Positions 49,768-58,265 of a DNA stretch of 64,000 bases are shown in pieces. The DNA is taken from the NCBI GenBank assembly GCA_027315165.1, contig DAHUYN010000001.1:124001-188000 (forward strand), in the 5' to 3' direction. Within the stretch, counting starts at the first letter, position 1. Each line of letters opens with the position of its first letter. The DNA comes from Thermoplasmata archaeon (GTDB taxonomy: Archaea > Thermoplasmatota > Thermoplasmata > Lutacidiplasmatales > UBA184). Made by a program: the position numbers and the translations under genes. The notes beneath the pieces were generated by a model. That model made no database searches and was not told the origin of the DNA. It worked only from the letters and a program-made list of their open reading frames with translations.

Positions 49768-51564
49768 CTACATCCGCTCGAGCGGCTCGAGCCCGAGGAG
49801 GGCCATCGCGTTGCCGAGGGTCCGACGGGCCGCGGCGACGAGCGCGAGACGGCTCTCCCGCTCCGCCCCTGACGCGAGGACGGGCGTCGACTCGTAGAAC
49901 CGGTTGAACTCCTCGGCGACCTCGTGGGCGTAGCCCGCGAGCGCGTGGACGTGCGTCGTCCTCGCGACGCCCGCGACGACCTCGGGGAACCTCGCGATCG
50001 TGCGGACGAGGGCCCGCTCCGCCGGGGTCGCGAGGCGGGCCGGGTCGAACGCGGTGGGCCGGTCGGCGCCGGCCTTGCGAAGGAGGCTCGACGCCCTCGC
50101 GTAGGCGTAGAGCAGGAACGGTCCGCTCCGCCCCTCGAAGGAGAGCGCGTCCTCCCAGCGGAACTGGACGTTCTTGTCGAGGGCGACGCGGACGATGTGG
50201 TAGCGGACCGCGGCCGCTCCGACGACCCGGGCGATCGCGTCGACCTCCTCGCCCGAGAGGTCGTCGTGGCGCTTGAGGACCTCCGCGCGGGCCCGGTCGA
50301 CCGCCTCGTCGAGCAGGTCGTCGACGAAGACGACCTTGCCCTGGCGCGTGGACATCCGGCCCCCCTCGGGGACGGTGATGTCCTGGTAGATCACGAACTC
50401 GGGCCGCCGGCTCGCGCCGAGCTCGGCGAGCATCGCGTCGAGCGTCTTGGCGTGGAGGTGGTGGTCCTGCCCGAGGACGTCGATGACGCGCGGGAACCGG
50501 CGGAACTTCTCCTCGTGGTAGGCGATGTCCCGGACCGCGTAGAGGCTCGTCCCGTCGGCCCTCGTGACGATGACGCGGGCCGTCTCCTTGGGAAGGCCGT
50601 AGCCCGTCGTGTCGAGGGCCCACGCCCCGTTCGCCTCTTGCACGGCGTGCGGCGCCTTCCGCAGGCGTGCGACGACGTCCTCGACGCTGCCGTTGAAGAG
50701 GAACGTCGACTCCCACACGAACTCGTCGAAGGTGATGCCGAGCCGGCCCAGCGAGGCGACCATCCCCGAGAGGACCGCCCGCGCGATCTCGGTGTGCCGC
50801 GGCACGTCGACACGCTCCTCGAGGTGCCGGCTGATCGCCGCGACCTCCTCCGCCGCCTCGGGATGGGACTTGAGGTAGCGGCTCACGGCGGAGTACGGCC
50901 GGCCGTAGCGGAGGTCGGGCCGCATCGCCGCCTCCTCCTCGGGAGTGGCGCCCGCGACCGCGGCCCTCGCCTCCTCCGGCCATTCCGCGCGCGGCTTCGA
51001 CCAGATCCACGTGACCATCGCGGCCTGGCGCCCGATGTCGTCGACGTAGTACTGCGTCGTCACCGGCGCGCCCGTCGCGCGGAGGACCCGCGCGAGCGTG
51101 TCGCCGATGATCCCGTTGCGGACTCGACCGACGTGGAACGGGCCGGTCGGATTCGCGCTCGTGTGCTCGACGCACACCGGCGTCGCGAGCGCGCGCGAGT
51201 GGCCCCAGTGTTCCCCTTCCGCGAACACCGTCCCGAGCGTCGCGCGGGCGAGCCGCTCAGGGTCCGCGACGAAGTTGAGGAACGCGCCGGTCGCGCTCAC
51301 CGAGAGGAGACCGGGGACCGGGCCGAGGGCCGCCGCGATCGTGGCCGCGAAGGCCGCGGGTTCCTTCCCGGCCAGCTTGGCGGCCCGGTGCAGCGCGAGA
51401 GCGAGGTCGCCCCGCTCGCTCCCCGTCCGGTCGAGCTGGAGCCGGACGGTGGCCGGGTCGATGGCCGCGCCGTGCGCGGTGAGCGCCGCCGCGACCGCGA
51501 CCGTGAGCGGCGCGACGACCGGCTCCCACGGGTCGGTCGCCGCCGGGTCGAGGCCCTCGGTCAC
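49768..51564 (-). CDS. argS: Arginyl-tRNA synthetase
   Basis: A 598-residue class I aminoacyl-tRNA synthetase. It has an N-terminal Arg-tRNA-specific domain (about 1-110), VEHTSANPTGPFHVGRVRNG with the HIGH-equivalent HVGR near 135, QYYVDDIGRQ near 170, GQDHHLHAKTLDAML near 360 and VPEGGRMSTRQGKVV near 400 (KMSKS-equivalent MSTRQGK). A DALR anticodon-binding domain closes the protein. The GTG start has CGTAAAGC 27 nt upstream, shared with the divergent ThiI-like gene. Confidence 0.95.
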   Translation of the reverse strand: MTEGLDPAATDPWEPVVAPLTVAVAAALTAHGAAIDPATVRLQLDRTGSERGDLALALHRAAKLAGKEPAAFAATIAAALGPVPGLLSVSATGAFLNFVADPERLARATLGTVFAEGEHWGHSRALATPVCVEHTSANPTGPFHVGRVRNGIIGDTLARVLRATGAPVTTQYYVDDIGRQAAMVTWIWSKPRAEWPEEARAAVAGATPEEEAAMRPDLRYGRPYSAVSRYLKSHPEAAEEVAAISRHLEERVDVPRHTEIARAVLSGMVASLGRLGITFDEFVWESTFLFNGSVEDVVARLRKAPHAVQEANGAWALDTTGYGLPKETARVIVTRADGTSLYAVRDIAYHEEKFRRFPRVIDVLGQDHHLHAKTLDAMLAELGASRRPEFVIYQDITVPEGGRMSTRQGKVVFVDDLLDEAVDRARAEVLKRHDDLSGEEVDAIARVVGAAAVRYHIVRVALDKNVQFRWEDALSFEGRSGPFLLYAYARASSLLRKAGADRPTAFDPARLATPAERALVRTIARFPEVVAGVARTTHVHALAGYAHEVAEEFNRFYESTPVLASGAERESRLALVAAARRTLGNAMALLGLEPLERM

Positions 51565-51587
51565 GTCTCCACCACCCCGAGAGCAAT

Positions 51588-51595
51588 CGTAAAGC
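51588..51595. promoter_or_regulatory. Shared AT-rich box between argS and the ThiI-like gene
   Basis: CGTAAAGC lies 27 nt from the argS GTG and about 30 nt from GTG 51621 on the other strand. Confidence 0.4.
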
Positions 51596-51620
51596 GGGGT
51601 CGGTTTCTTAACGGTTCCTC

Positions 51621-52520
51621 GTGAGCGCCCTCCTCCTCGTGCGCTACGGGGAGCTCGCGCTCAAGTCCCCGCCGGTGCGCCGGGAGTTCGAGCGGACCCT
51701 GCAGCGGAACGTCCTCGACCAGTTCGCGGCCGCCGGCCTCGCCTGCCGGCTCCGGAGCGACGCGGGCCACCTCTACGTCGAGGCCGACGAGCCGGAGGCC
51801 GCGCTGCGGCTCGTGCGGCGCGTCTTCGGCGTCACCTCCGCGAGCGAGGTCTTCGAGGTGCCGACCGACCCGGCCCGGATCGCCGAGGAGGCGATCCGGC
51901 TCCTCGACCCGCTTCTCGCGTCCGGACGCTCCTTCGCGATCCGCGCGCGACGCACGGGCCAGCACGCCTTTACGAGCCAGGAGCTCGCCGGGAGCATCGG
52001 GGCCGGGGTGCTCGCCAGGTTCCCGGAGCGGGGTCTTCGCGTCGATCTCACGAAGCCCGAGGTCGAGCTGTACGTCGAGGTCCGCGACAACCGGACCTAC
52101 CTCTCCACCGGCCGCGAGAAGGGGCCGGGAGGGCTGCCCCTCGGCGTCGCGGGCCGCGTCGTCGCGCTCGTCGACGGTCGACGCGGCGCCCTCGGGGCCT
52201 ATCTCCTGATGAAGCGGGGCTGCCGCACGACGCTCGTCGCCACCGCCGAGGGCGCGCCGCTCGTCGCCTCGGTCCTCTCCAAGTTCGACCCGAAGGCGCC
52301 GCTCGGTCCGGCGGTCGAGCCCGGGACCGCCGCCGAGGAGGCCCTCCGCGCGCTCGCCGACCAGTCGCACGCCGACGGGATCGTCCTGCCGCTCCGCGTC
52401 GAGGAGTTCTCCGAGGCGAAGGTCCGTTGGGGCGACCGCGTCGTCTTCTCACCGACCGTCGGGCTCACCGACGAGGAGGTCGACGGGCGTTGGCGCGCCG
52501 TCGCTCAGCTCGCGGCGTGA
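51621..52520 (+). CDS. ThiI-like THUMP protein with inactivated PP-loop
   Basis: A 299-residue homologue of the tRNA 4-thiouridine synthase ThiI. The N-terminal ferredoxin-like region (LVRYGELALKS) and THUMP domain (EVELYVEVRDNRTYLSTGREKGPGGLPLGV) are intact. Where ThiI has SGGxDS the protein reads VALVDGRRGALGAYLLMKRG, so the ATP-binding PP-loop is lost, and the following catalytic domain is about 100 residues short. It ends with FSPTVGLTDEEV as ThiI does. Probably a tRNA-binding protein without thiolation activity. It is coupled by GTGA to the next gene. Confidence 0.75.
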   Translation: MSALLLVRYGELALKSPPVRREFERTLQRNVLDQFAAAGLACRLRSDAGHLYVEADEPEAALRLVRRVFGVTSASEVFEVPTDPARIAEEAIRLLDPLLASGRSFAIRARRTGQHAFTSQELAGSIGAGVLARFPERGLRVDLTKPEVELYVEVRDNRTYLSTGREKGPGGLPLGVAGRVVALVDGRRGALGAYLLMKRGCRTTLVATAEGAPLVASVLSKFDPKAPLGPAVEPGTAAEEALRALADQSHADGIVLPLRVEEFSEAKVRWGDRVVFSPTVGLTDEEVDGRWRAVAQLAA

Positions 52521-52744
52521 ACACGCGACCGATGCGGTCGCTCGTCCTCGACGACGTCGGCGCAGCGCCCGCGCCGTCGGCGAACACGGCCGAGCCCGCC
52601 CTTCCGCCGTCCGAGACCCTCGCGGGGCGCGACCGGCTGGACGAGCGGGTCGAGACGTGGCTCCGGGAGCGGGAGCGGTTCGCGAAGCGGGGCACGGCCT
52701 CGAGCCCGCGCGAGGATCCCCCGGCGGGGTCCGCGGGTCCGTGA
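52517..52744 (+). CDS. Small hypothetical protein between ThiI-like and GMC genes
   Basis: A 75-residue acidic/basic protein with no known domain: a short N-terminal part (RPMRSLVLDDVG), an alanine-proline linker, and an amphipathic helix RLDERVETWLRERERFAKRG. Its GTG overlaps the ThiI-like stop by four bases, and its stop overlaps the next GTG by four. That double coupling is the main argument that it is real. Confidence 0.5.
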   Translation: MNTRPMRSLVLDDVGAAPAPSANTAEPALPPSETLAGRDRLDERVETWLRERERFAKRGTASSPREDPPAGSAGP

Positions 52745-54798
52745 CCGCGCCGCGGCCGCCCGGGGCCGACCGACGGCTGTCGGAGGCCGAGCGCGTGACG
52801 TTGCGCGCGGTCGCCGACGCGTTCGTGGCCCCGTCTCCGACGCTCGCCGCCTCGCATCCCTCGGCCGGGCTGTCGGCGAGCGCCGCCGGCGTCGACGTGG
52901 CGCTCGCGCGCGTCGTCGAGGAGTACCTCTCCGAGAGCGAGGCCGCACAGCTCCGGCAGCTTCTCCGCCTCCTCGAGCAGCCCCTCGGGCTGCTCTTGCT
53001 CACGGGCCGACCGGCCCGGTTCGGCCGGCTCGACGCGACGGCGCGCGAGCGGTTCCTGCTCGGCTGGGCGGACAGCCGTCTCGAGGTGAAGCGGCGCGCC
53101 TTCCGCGCCCTCAAGCGCCTCGTCCTCTTCCTCTACTATGCCCCGGAGTCCGGAGCGCCGTCGTCCGCCGTCTGGTCCGACCTCGGCTACGCACCTGTCG
53201 AGGCGCCCGTCGGACCCGTGGCCCCGAGCCCTGTCCTTCCTCCGACGGTGCGCCTGCCGCCCGGCGGCGACCTCACGACCGACGTCTGCATCGTCGGGAG
53301 CGGCGCGGGAGGCTCCGTCGTGGCCGCCCGCCTCGCGACCGCGGGGCTCCGCGTCCTCGTCGTCGAAGCCGGTCCCGACCTGGCTCGAGCGGCGTTCCCG
53401 CTCGGGGAGGGCGCCGGCTTCGACCGTTTGTACCACTCCCACGGCCTCCTGGGGACGAAGGACCAGGCGTTCTCGGTGCTCGCCGGCACCGTCGTGGGGG
53501 GGTCGACGACGGTCAACTGGATGACCTGCCTCGAGCCCGAGCCGCCGGTCCGGGCCGAGTGGGAGCGGCTCGGAATGGACGGCGCCGCGGGGGCGGACCT
53601 GGACCGGCGGATCGCCGGCGTGCGGGCTCGGCTACACGTCACGCGGGAAGAGTCGCAGCAGAACGCGAACAACGCCGTCCTCGCGCGGGGCTGCGCGGCG
53701 CTCGGCTTCGAGGAGGGCGTCGACTACGAGACGATCCCACGGAACGCTCTCGGCTGCGCGAGCCGCTGCCAGCCGTGCTCCTTCGGCTGCCCCTACGGGG
53801 CGAAGCAGTCGGCCGCCGAGACCTACCTCAAGGACGCACGCCTCGCGGGGGCCCAGCTCCTCTGCGACGCCCGCGTCGAGCGTGTGCGGCTCGAGCGCGG
53901 GCAGGTGCGAGGGGTCGAAGGGCGGCTGCACGACGGTGGGGAAGGGCGGCCGTTCCGCGTCGTCGCTCGCGTCGTCGTCGTCGCCGGCGGCGCCATCGAG
54001 AGCCCCGCGCTGCTGCTGCGGTCCGGCCTGCGTGGGGCGGTGGGTCGCGGGCTCCATCTGCACCCGACCTCGGCGGTCCTCGGTGTGCACGCCACGCCGA
54101 TCCGGATGTGGGAGGGGCCGATGCAGACCGTGGTCGTGCGCCGGTGGCAGCGGCGCGACCCCGCGCGGCGGGCCGCGTGGCTCGAGAGCACGCCCGCCCA
54201 CCCGGGCCTCGCCGCGCAGGCGGCCCCCTGGCGCGGGAGCGAGGACCACCGCCGTCTCATGCTCTCGCTCGAGCGCGCCTCGGCGACGATCGCTCTCGTC
54301 CGCGACCGGACCCCGGGGCGCGTCCTCGTCGACGCCACCGGGGCCGCGGTCGTCGACTACGCGATGGGCCAAGAGGACCGCGAGCAGCTCACGTTGGGCC
54401 TCCTCGAGGCCGCCCGCCTCCAGCGGGCCGCGGGAGCTCAACGCGTCGCCACCCTGCACAACCGCGGGCCGAGCGCGGGGGACGGCGCCTCGCCCATCCC
54501 CGCGCAAGCGTTCGACGCGTTCTTGGAGGAGGTGCGCCACGAGGGGATCCGCCCGAATGCGGTGGGGCTCTTCTCGGCCCATCCGACGGGGTCGCTTCCG
54601 CTCGGCCCCGACGGGAGCGGCTCGGCGACCGACCCCTCGGGCCGGGTCTGGGGCGTCGAGGGGCTCTGGGTCGCCGACGGGAGCCTCCTCCCGAGCGCCC
54701 CGGGGGTCAACCCGATGCTCTCGATCGCCGCCGTCGCCGACCGGACGGCCGACCGCCTCCTCGCGGACCTCCGCCGGACCGGCGGGACAAAGCGTTAA
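52741..54798 (+). CDS. GMC-family oxidoreductase (long-chain alcohol oxidase-like)
   Basis: A 685-residue flavoprotein. Residues 1-150 form a helical domain like gluconate dehydrogenase subunit 3. The FAD-binding GSGAGGSVVAARLATAGLRVLVVE is near residue 185, then GTVVGGSTTVNWM near 255, and a cysteine-rich insertion CASRCQPCSFGCPYGAKQS near 340, as in fatty alcohol oxidases. The C-terminal GMC signature GLWVADGSLLPSAPGVNPMLSIAA is near 640. It probably oxidises lipophilic alcohols or sterol-like compounds; the family is unusual in archaea. Confidence 0.85.
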   Translation: MTAPRPPGADRRLSEAERVTLRAVADAFVAPSPTLAASHPSAGLSASAAGVDVALARVVEEYLSESEAAQLRQLLRLLEQPLGLLLLTGRPARFGRLDATARERFLLGWADSRLEVKRRAFRALKRLVLFLYYAPESGAPSSAVWSDLGYAPVEAPVGPVAPSPVLPPTVRLPPGGDLTTDVCIVGSGAGGSVVAARLATAGLRVLVVEAGPDLARAAFPLGEGAGFDRLYHSHGLLGTKDQAFSVLAGTVVGGSTTVNWMTCLEPEPPVRAEWERLGMDGAAGADLDRRIAGVRARLHVTREESQQNANNAVLARGCAALGFEEGVDYETIPRNALGCASRCQPCSFGCPYGAKQSAAETYLKDARLAGAQLLCDARVERVRLERGQVRGVEGRLHDGGEGRPFRVVARVVVVAGGAIESPALLLRSGLRGAVGRGLHLHPTSAVLGVHATPIRMWEGPMQTVVVRRWQRRDPARRAAWLESTPAHPGLAAQAAPWRGSEDHRRLMLSLERASATIALVRDRTPGRVLVDATGAAVVDYAMGQEDREQLTLGLLEAARLQRAAGAQRVATLHNRGPSAGDGASPIPAQAFDAFLEEVRHEGIRPNAVGLFSAHPTGSLPLGPDGSGSATDPSGRVWGVEGLWVADGSLLPSAPGVNPMLSIAAVADRTADRLLADLRRTGGTKR

Positions 54799-54839
54799 GA
54801 ACCGTGCCTCGGTGGCAGCCCGACGCCTGAGGTTCCTCG

Positions 54840-55025
54840 ATGTCGCACTGGTCCGTGACCGGTCGTTTCCTCGCCCGACGCGACGACTGGCAGAAGTTCA
54901 CCAAGGTCTGCGAAGCTCCATCGGCCGAGAAGGCCCGAGAGTGGGCCCTGTCGGAGATCGGCGGCTGCCACGGTGTCGGCCGGCGGCTGATCAAGATCGA
55001 GGGCGTCGCGGAGGTCCCGGCGTGA
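54840..55025 (+). CDS. rpl18a: Ribosomal protein L18ae (LX/aL20)
   Basis: A 61-residue large-subunit ribosomal protein of the archaeal/eukaryotic L18ae family. The strand SHWSVTGRFLARRDDWQKFTK followed by a helix AEKAREWALSEIGG and the closing strand RRLIKIEGVAEV is the LX fold, and the length is typical. A GCGTTAAGAACC box lies about 40 nt upstream, inside the end of the GMC gene. It starts the L18ae-pfdA-ftsY set conserved in archaea. Confidence 0.85.
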   Translation: MSHWSVTGRFLARRDDWQKFTKVCEAPSAEKAREWALSEIGGCHGVGRRLIKIEGVAEVPA

Positions 55026-55501
55026 GCACGCCGGCCTCGGCGAGCCCCGAGCAGCAGGTCCAGGAGGACCTCGCGCGCCTCGACGCCTACCGCGGGCAGC
55101 TCAACCAGATGCTGCAGCAGCACCAGTACCTCGTCGCCTCCCGCGCCGACCATCTCCGCGCGAAGGAGGCGCTCGAGGGCCTGGACCGCCTCGAGGGCGA
55201 CACGGAGCTCCTGATCCCGGTCGGTGGCGAGGCCTACCTGCGCGGGAGCCCGCGCCTCTCGGCGCCGGTCCTCATCGGCCTCGGCTCCGGCGTCGTCGTC
55301 GAGCTCGAGCGTCCGAAGGTCGTCGAGCTCCTCGCCGAGCGCCTCACGAAGATCGACGAGGCGACGGGCGAGCTCGAGGGCCAGATCCGCGTTCTCGACG
55401 AGCGCGTCCAGCTGCTCAGCCGCCGCATCGAGGCGATGGCCCAGCCCGGCTCCTACGAGGGGGACGGCGGGGCCACGACGGACGATGTGGTCGGCGATTA
55501 G
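55022..55501 (+). CDS. pfdA: Prefoldin subunit alpha
   Basis: A 159-residue chaperone subunit. Two coiled coils (QVQEDLARLDAYRGQLNQML and LTKIDEATGELEGQIRVLDE) flank two beta hairpins (TELLIPVGGEAYLRG and VVVELERPKVVELL), the alpha-type prefoldin plan. The GTG start overlaps the L18ae stop by four bases, and the ftsY ATG lies inside its C-terminus. It pairs with pfdB at 43269 to form the hexameric jellyfish that feeds the thermosome. Confidence 0.9.
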   Translation: MSTPASASPEQQVQEDLARLDAYRGQLNQMLQQHQYLVASRADHLRAKEALEGLDRLEGDTELLIPVGGEAYLRGSPRLSAPVLIGLGSGVVVELERPKVVELLAERLTKIDEATGELEGQIRVLDERVQLLSRRIEAMAQPGSYEGDGGATTDDVVGD

Positions 55502-56471
55502 GGCCAAGCTCGGGATCGGTCGGAAGCCCGACGAGCCGCCCGCCGCTCCGACGGCCCCGTCCGAGACCGCCGAGTCGAAGGCGGGCGAGGGGTTCACGGA
55601 CGGCTGGCTGGGCACCCGGATCCGCGAGGGCCATCTCAACGAGGTCCTCGACGACCTCGAGATCGTCCTCCTGCAGTCCGATGTCGCGCTCCCCGTCGCC
55701 GAGCGGCTCCGCAAGGACCTTCGCAAGGAGCTCGAGGGACGGAAGGTCCGCGTCGGGACGGAGGTCGGCGAGGCGATCCGCGCGACCCTCGAGCGGTCGG
55801 TCCGGACGATGCTCACCAAGCCGATTCCGGACCTCGTCGAGACGGCTCGCGCCCACGCGCCCAAGCCGTTCATCGTCCTCTTCGTCGGCGTGAACGGGAC
55901 GGGGAAGACGACGACGATCGCGAAGATCGCCGGGCGGCTGAGGGACGCCGGGCTCGGCGTCGTGATCGCCGCGAGCGACACCTTCCGGGCGGGCGCGATC
56001 GAGCAGCTCCTCGTCCACGGCGAGCGCCTGGGCGTCAAGGTCGTCCGGCAGCAGGAGGGGAGCGACCCGGCGGCGGTCGCCTACGACGCCGTCGAGCACG
56101 CCCGGGCGCGAGGCCTCGACGTCGTGCTCGTCGACACCGCGGGCCGTCAGCACACGAACGAGAACCTGATCCAGGAGGCGAAGAAGATCCGCCGCGTGGT
56201 GAGCCCCCACCTCACGCTGTTCGTCGGCGACGCGCTCTCGGGGAACGACCTCGTCGAGCAGGCCAAGCTGTTCGACGAGGCGCTCGGTGTCGACGCGCTC
56301 GTCCTCACGAAGCTGGACGCCGACGCGAAAGGGGGCGGCGCCCTCTCCGCGACGTTCGTCACGGGAAAGCCGATCCTCTACGTCGGGGTCGGCCAGGGCT
56401 ACGGCGACCTCCGTCCGTTCGACGCCGAGTGGATGGTCCGGCGCCTCTTCCAAGAGGGGGCGCGAGCGTGA
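55485..56471 (+). CDS. ftsY: Signal recognition particle receptor FtsY
   Basis: A 328-residue SRP receptor GTPase. A short N-terminal region is followed by the helical N domain (about 40-110), then the G domain with GVNGTGKTTTIAKIA near 140, ASDTFRAGAIEQLLVHGERL near 165, VDTAGRQHTNENL near 220 and TKLDADAKGGGALS near 275, closing with GVGQGYGDLRPFD. It docks SRP-ribosome complexes at the membrane. It overlaps pfdA by 17 nt and the next GTG by four. Confidence 0.95.
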   Translation: MWSAIRAKLGIGRKPDEPPAAPTAPSETAESKAGEGFTDGWLGTRIREGHLNEVLDDLEIVLLQSDVALPVAERLRKDLRKELEGRKVRVGTEVGEAIRATLERSVRTMLTKPIPDLVETARAHAPKPFIVLFVGVNGTGKTTTIAKIAGRLRDAGLGVVIAASDTFRAGAIEQLLVHGERLGVKVVRQQEGSDPAAVAYDAVEHARARGLDVVLVDTAGRQHTNENLIQEAKKIRRVVSPHLTLFVGDALSGNDLVEQAKLFDEALGVDALVLTKLDADAKGGGALSATFVTGKPILYVGVGQGYGDLRPFDAEWMVRRLFQEGARA

Positions 56472-57202
56472 GCCCGCGCCTGACGGTCGTCCTCGTCCGG
56501 CCGAAGGAGGACGGGAACGTCGGCGCCGTGGCGCGCCTGGCCCGCAACTACGGGGCGGAGCGGCTCGTCCTCGTCCGGCCGCGGGCGCCGCTCGGACCCG
56601 AGGCGCGCCGGCGTGCCATGGGCGGCGCGCTCCTCCTCAAGCAGGCCCTCGTCGTCGACACGTTCGACGCCGCGCTCGCCGACGCCGACCTCGTGGTGGG
56701 CTCGACGGACCTCTCGACGGGACGCTCGACGGCCTACCTGCGCCGGGCGATGCTCCCCGAGCGCCTCGCCGAGCTCCTCCACCCGGTGCTCGGCCGCGTC
56801 GCGCTCGTCCTCGGTCCCGAGGACAACGGCCTCGACAAGGACCAGCTCGCGCGATGCGACATCTTGGTCCACATCCCCGCCCGTCGCGAGTTCCCGACCC
56901 TGAACCTCTCGCACGCGGCGGCGATCCTGCTCTACGCCGTCCACCGCGCCCAGGGGACCGAGGACCCCGAGAGCACGCCCGCGCCCGAAGTGGTGCCGCT
57001 CAACGGGACGGAGAAGGAGCTGTTCCTCGAGCGCCTGGACGGGCTCGCCGCCCGGACGGGGTATCCCAAGCACAAGCGCCGGGGGCTCAACCTCATGTTC
57101 CGGCGCATCTACGGTCGTGCGACGCCGACCGAGGCCGAGTACCGGATGCTGCTCGGCTTCCTCAAGCGCGTCGAGCGGCGTCTCGAGAGGACCAATGGCT
57201 GA
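56468..57202 (+). CDS. trmJ: TrmJ-like tRNA 2'-O-methyltransferase (SPOUT)
   Basis: A 244-residue SPOUT-class knotted methyltransferase. RPKEDGNVGAVARLARNYG at the start is the SpoU motif 1, LVLGPEDNGLDKDQLARCDI near 120 is motif 2, and FPTLNLSHAAAILLY near 145 is motif 3. The last 75 residues form a helical extension (KHKRRGLNLMFRRIYGRA) seen in TrmJ, which methylates position 32 of tRNA. The GTG start overlaps the ftsY stop. The symbol is by family; position specificity is not shown. Confidence 0.85.
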   Translation: MSPRLTVVLVRPKEDGNVGAVARLARNYGAERLVLVRPRAPLGPEARRRAMGGALLLKQALVVDTFDAALADADLVVGSTDLSTGRSTAYLRRAMLPERLAELLHPVLGRVALVLGPEDNGLDKDQLARCDILVHIPARREFPTLNLSHAAAILLYAVHRAQGTEDPESTPAPEVVPLNGTEKELFLERLDGLAARTGYPKHKRRGLNLMFRRIYGRATPTEAEYRMLLGFLKRVERRLERTNG

Positions 57203-57620
57203 AAGCCCTGACTGGATCCGCGTGCGCGGCATGGGACGAGAACGCTTCGCCGGCTACCTGTCCGATTACCTCGCGACGCTCGGCTACGCCGTCGAGCGCG
57301 TCGACGCGATGGAGCCGGCCGAGACCCGCCTCATCGCGGTGCTCCAGCGGATGAACCCGGCGATCCCCGAGAGCGCCAAGGAGCTCCGCTTCCGCCTGAC
57401 GCCGACGGCGGGAGGCGCCGCGACGGAGTGGGCGTTCCCGACGGAGGTCCCGAGCGCCGACCGCGGACGGCTCGACCGGCTCGTCCGCGAGGTCGTCACG
57501 CACCTCGAGCGCGCCGTCGCGACCGAGAGCCACGCCACCGCCAAGGTCGTCTCGCCGCCGAAGCCCCGGCTGCCGTGGGCCGGCGGGAACCGCGGTCCTT
57601 CGCCATCGGCACCCTTATAA
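57195..57620 (+). CDS. Conserved hypothetical protein in the ftsY operon
   Basis: A 141-residue soluble protein that I do not recognise. It has an N-terminal helix RERFAGYLSDYLATLGY, paired strands (TRLIAVLQRMN, ELRFRLTPTAGG) and a long helix RLDRLVREVVTHLERAVATE. The C-terminal 25 residues are proline-rich. Its ATG lies within the end of trmJ (8-nt overlap), so it is the last gene of the L18ae operon. A role near the membrane or ribosome is suggested only by context. Confidence 0.55.
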   Translation: MAESPDWIRVRGMGRERFAGYLSDYLATLGYAVERVDAMEPAETRLIAVLQRMNPAIPESAKELRFRLTPTAGGAATEWAFPTEVPSADRGRLDRLVREVVTHLERAVATESHATAKVVSPPKPRLPWAGGNRGPSPSAPL

Positions 57621-57622
57621 AG
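57615..57622 (+). promoter_or_regulatory. TATA box for rpl15e
   Basis: TTATAAAG, within CCTTATAAAGGG, is centred 33 nt before the ATG. It overlaps the stop of the preceding gene and is one of the strongest promoter matches in the window. Confidence 0.65.
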
Positions 57623-57650
57623 GGCACGAGGGTCCCCCCGCGCACCCGCC

Positions 57651-58265
57651 ATGACGCAGTCGGCCTATCGGTACATCGCCGAGTCGTTCCGCCAGACGCA
57701 GGGCCCCGAGGGCCAGGCGCTCCGGCACGAGCGGCTCCTGACCTGGAGGCGCGAGACGACCGTCACGCGCCTCGAGCACCCGACCCGGCTCGACCGGGCC
57801 CGGGCGATCGGCTGGCGGGCGAAGAACGGCTTCGTCCTCGTGCGCGTCCGGGTCCGCCGCGGCGGGCAGCGGAAGCGCGCGATCATCGCGGGGCGCCGCC
57901 CCAAGCGCAAGGGCATTCTCCGGATGGTCCTCGCCAAGAGCCTCCAGCGCATCGCCGAGGAGCGCGCCGCCAAGCACCACCCGAACCTCGAGGTCCTCAA
58001 CTCCTACTGGGTCGGCGAGGACGGTCAGCAGAAGTTCTACGAGGTCATCCTGGTCGACCCGGCGGCCCCCGAGATCCTGGCGGACCCGAAGATGCAGTGG
58101 ATCGCCTCCTCGGTCCACAAGGGCCGGGCCTACCGTGGCCTCACGAGGGCGGGCCGCGAGGGTCGGGGCCTGCGCTGGAAGGGCAAGGGCACCGAGCGGA
58201 TGCGTCCGTCGCGCGCCCGGAACCGCCGCGACGTGCGGCGCACGCAGACGAAGGTCATCCCCTAG
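57651..58265 (+). CDS. rpl15e: Ribosomal protein L15e
   Basis: A 204-residue archaeal/eukaryotic large-subunit protein. YRYIAESFRQTQGPEGQAL at the start, RAKNGFVLVRVRVRRGG with GRRPKRKGI in the middle, HHPNLEVLNSYWVGEDG near residue 110, and the basic tail GKGTERMRPSRARNRRDVRR are the L15e signature blocks in order. It is transcribed from its own TATA box. Its TAG shares a CTAG with the convergent TOPRIM gene. Confidence 0.95.
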   Translation: MTQSAYRYIAESFRQTQGPEGQALRHERLLTWRRETTVTRLEHPTRLDRARAIGWRAKNGFVLVRVRVRRGGQRKRAIIAGRRPKRKGILRMVLAKSLQRIAEERAAKHHPNLEVLNSYWVGEDGQQKFYEVILVDPAAPEILADPKMQWIASSVHKGRAYRGLTRAGREGRGLRWKGKGTERMRPSRARNRRDVRRTQTKVIP

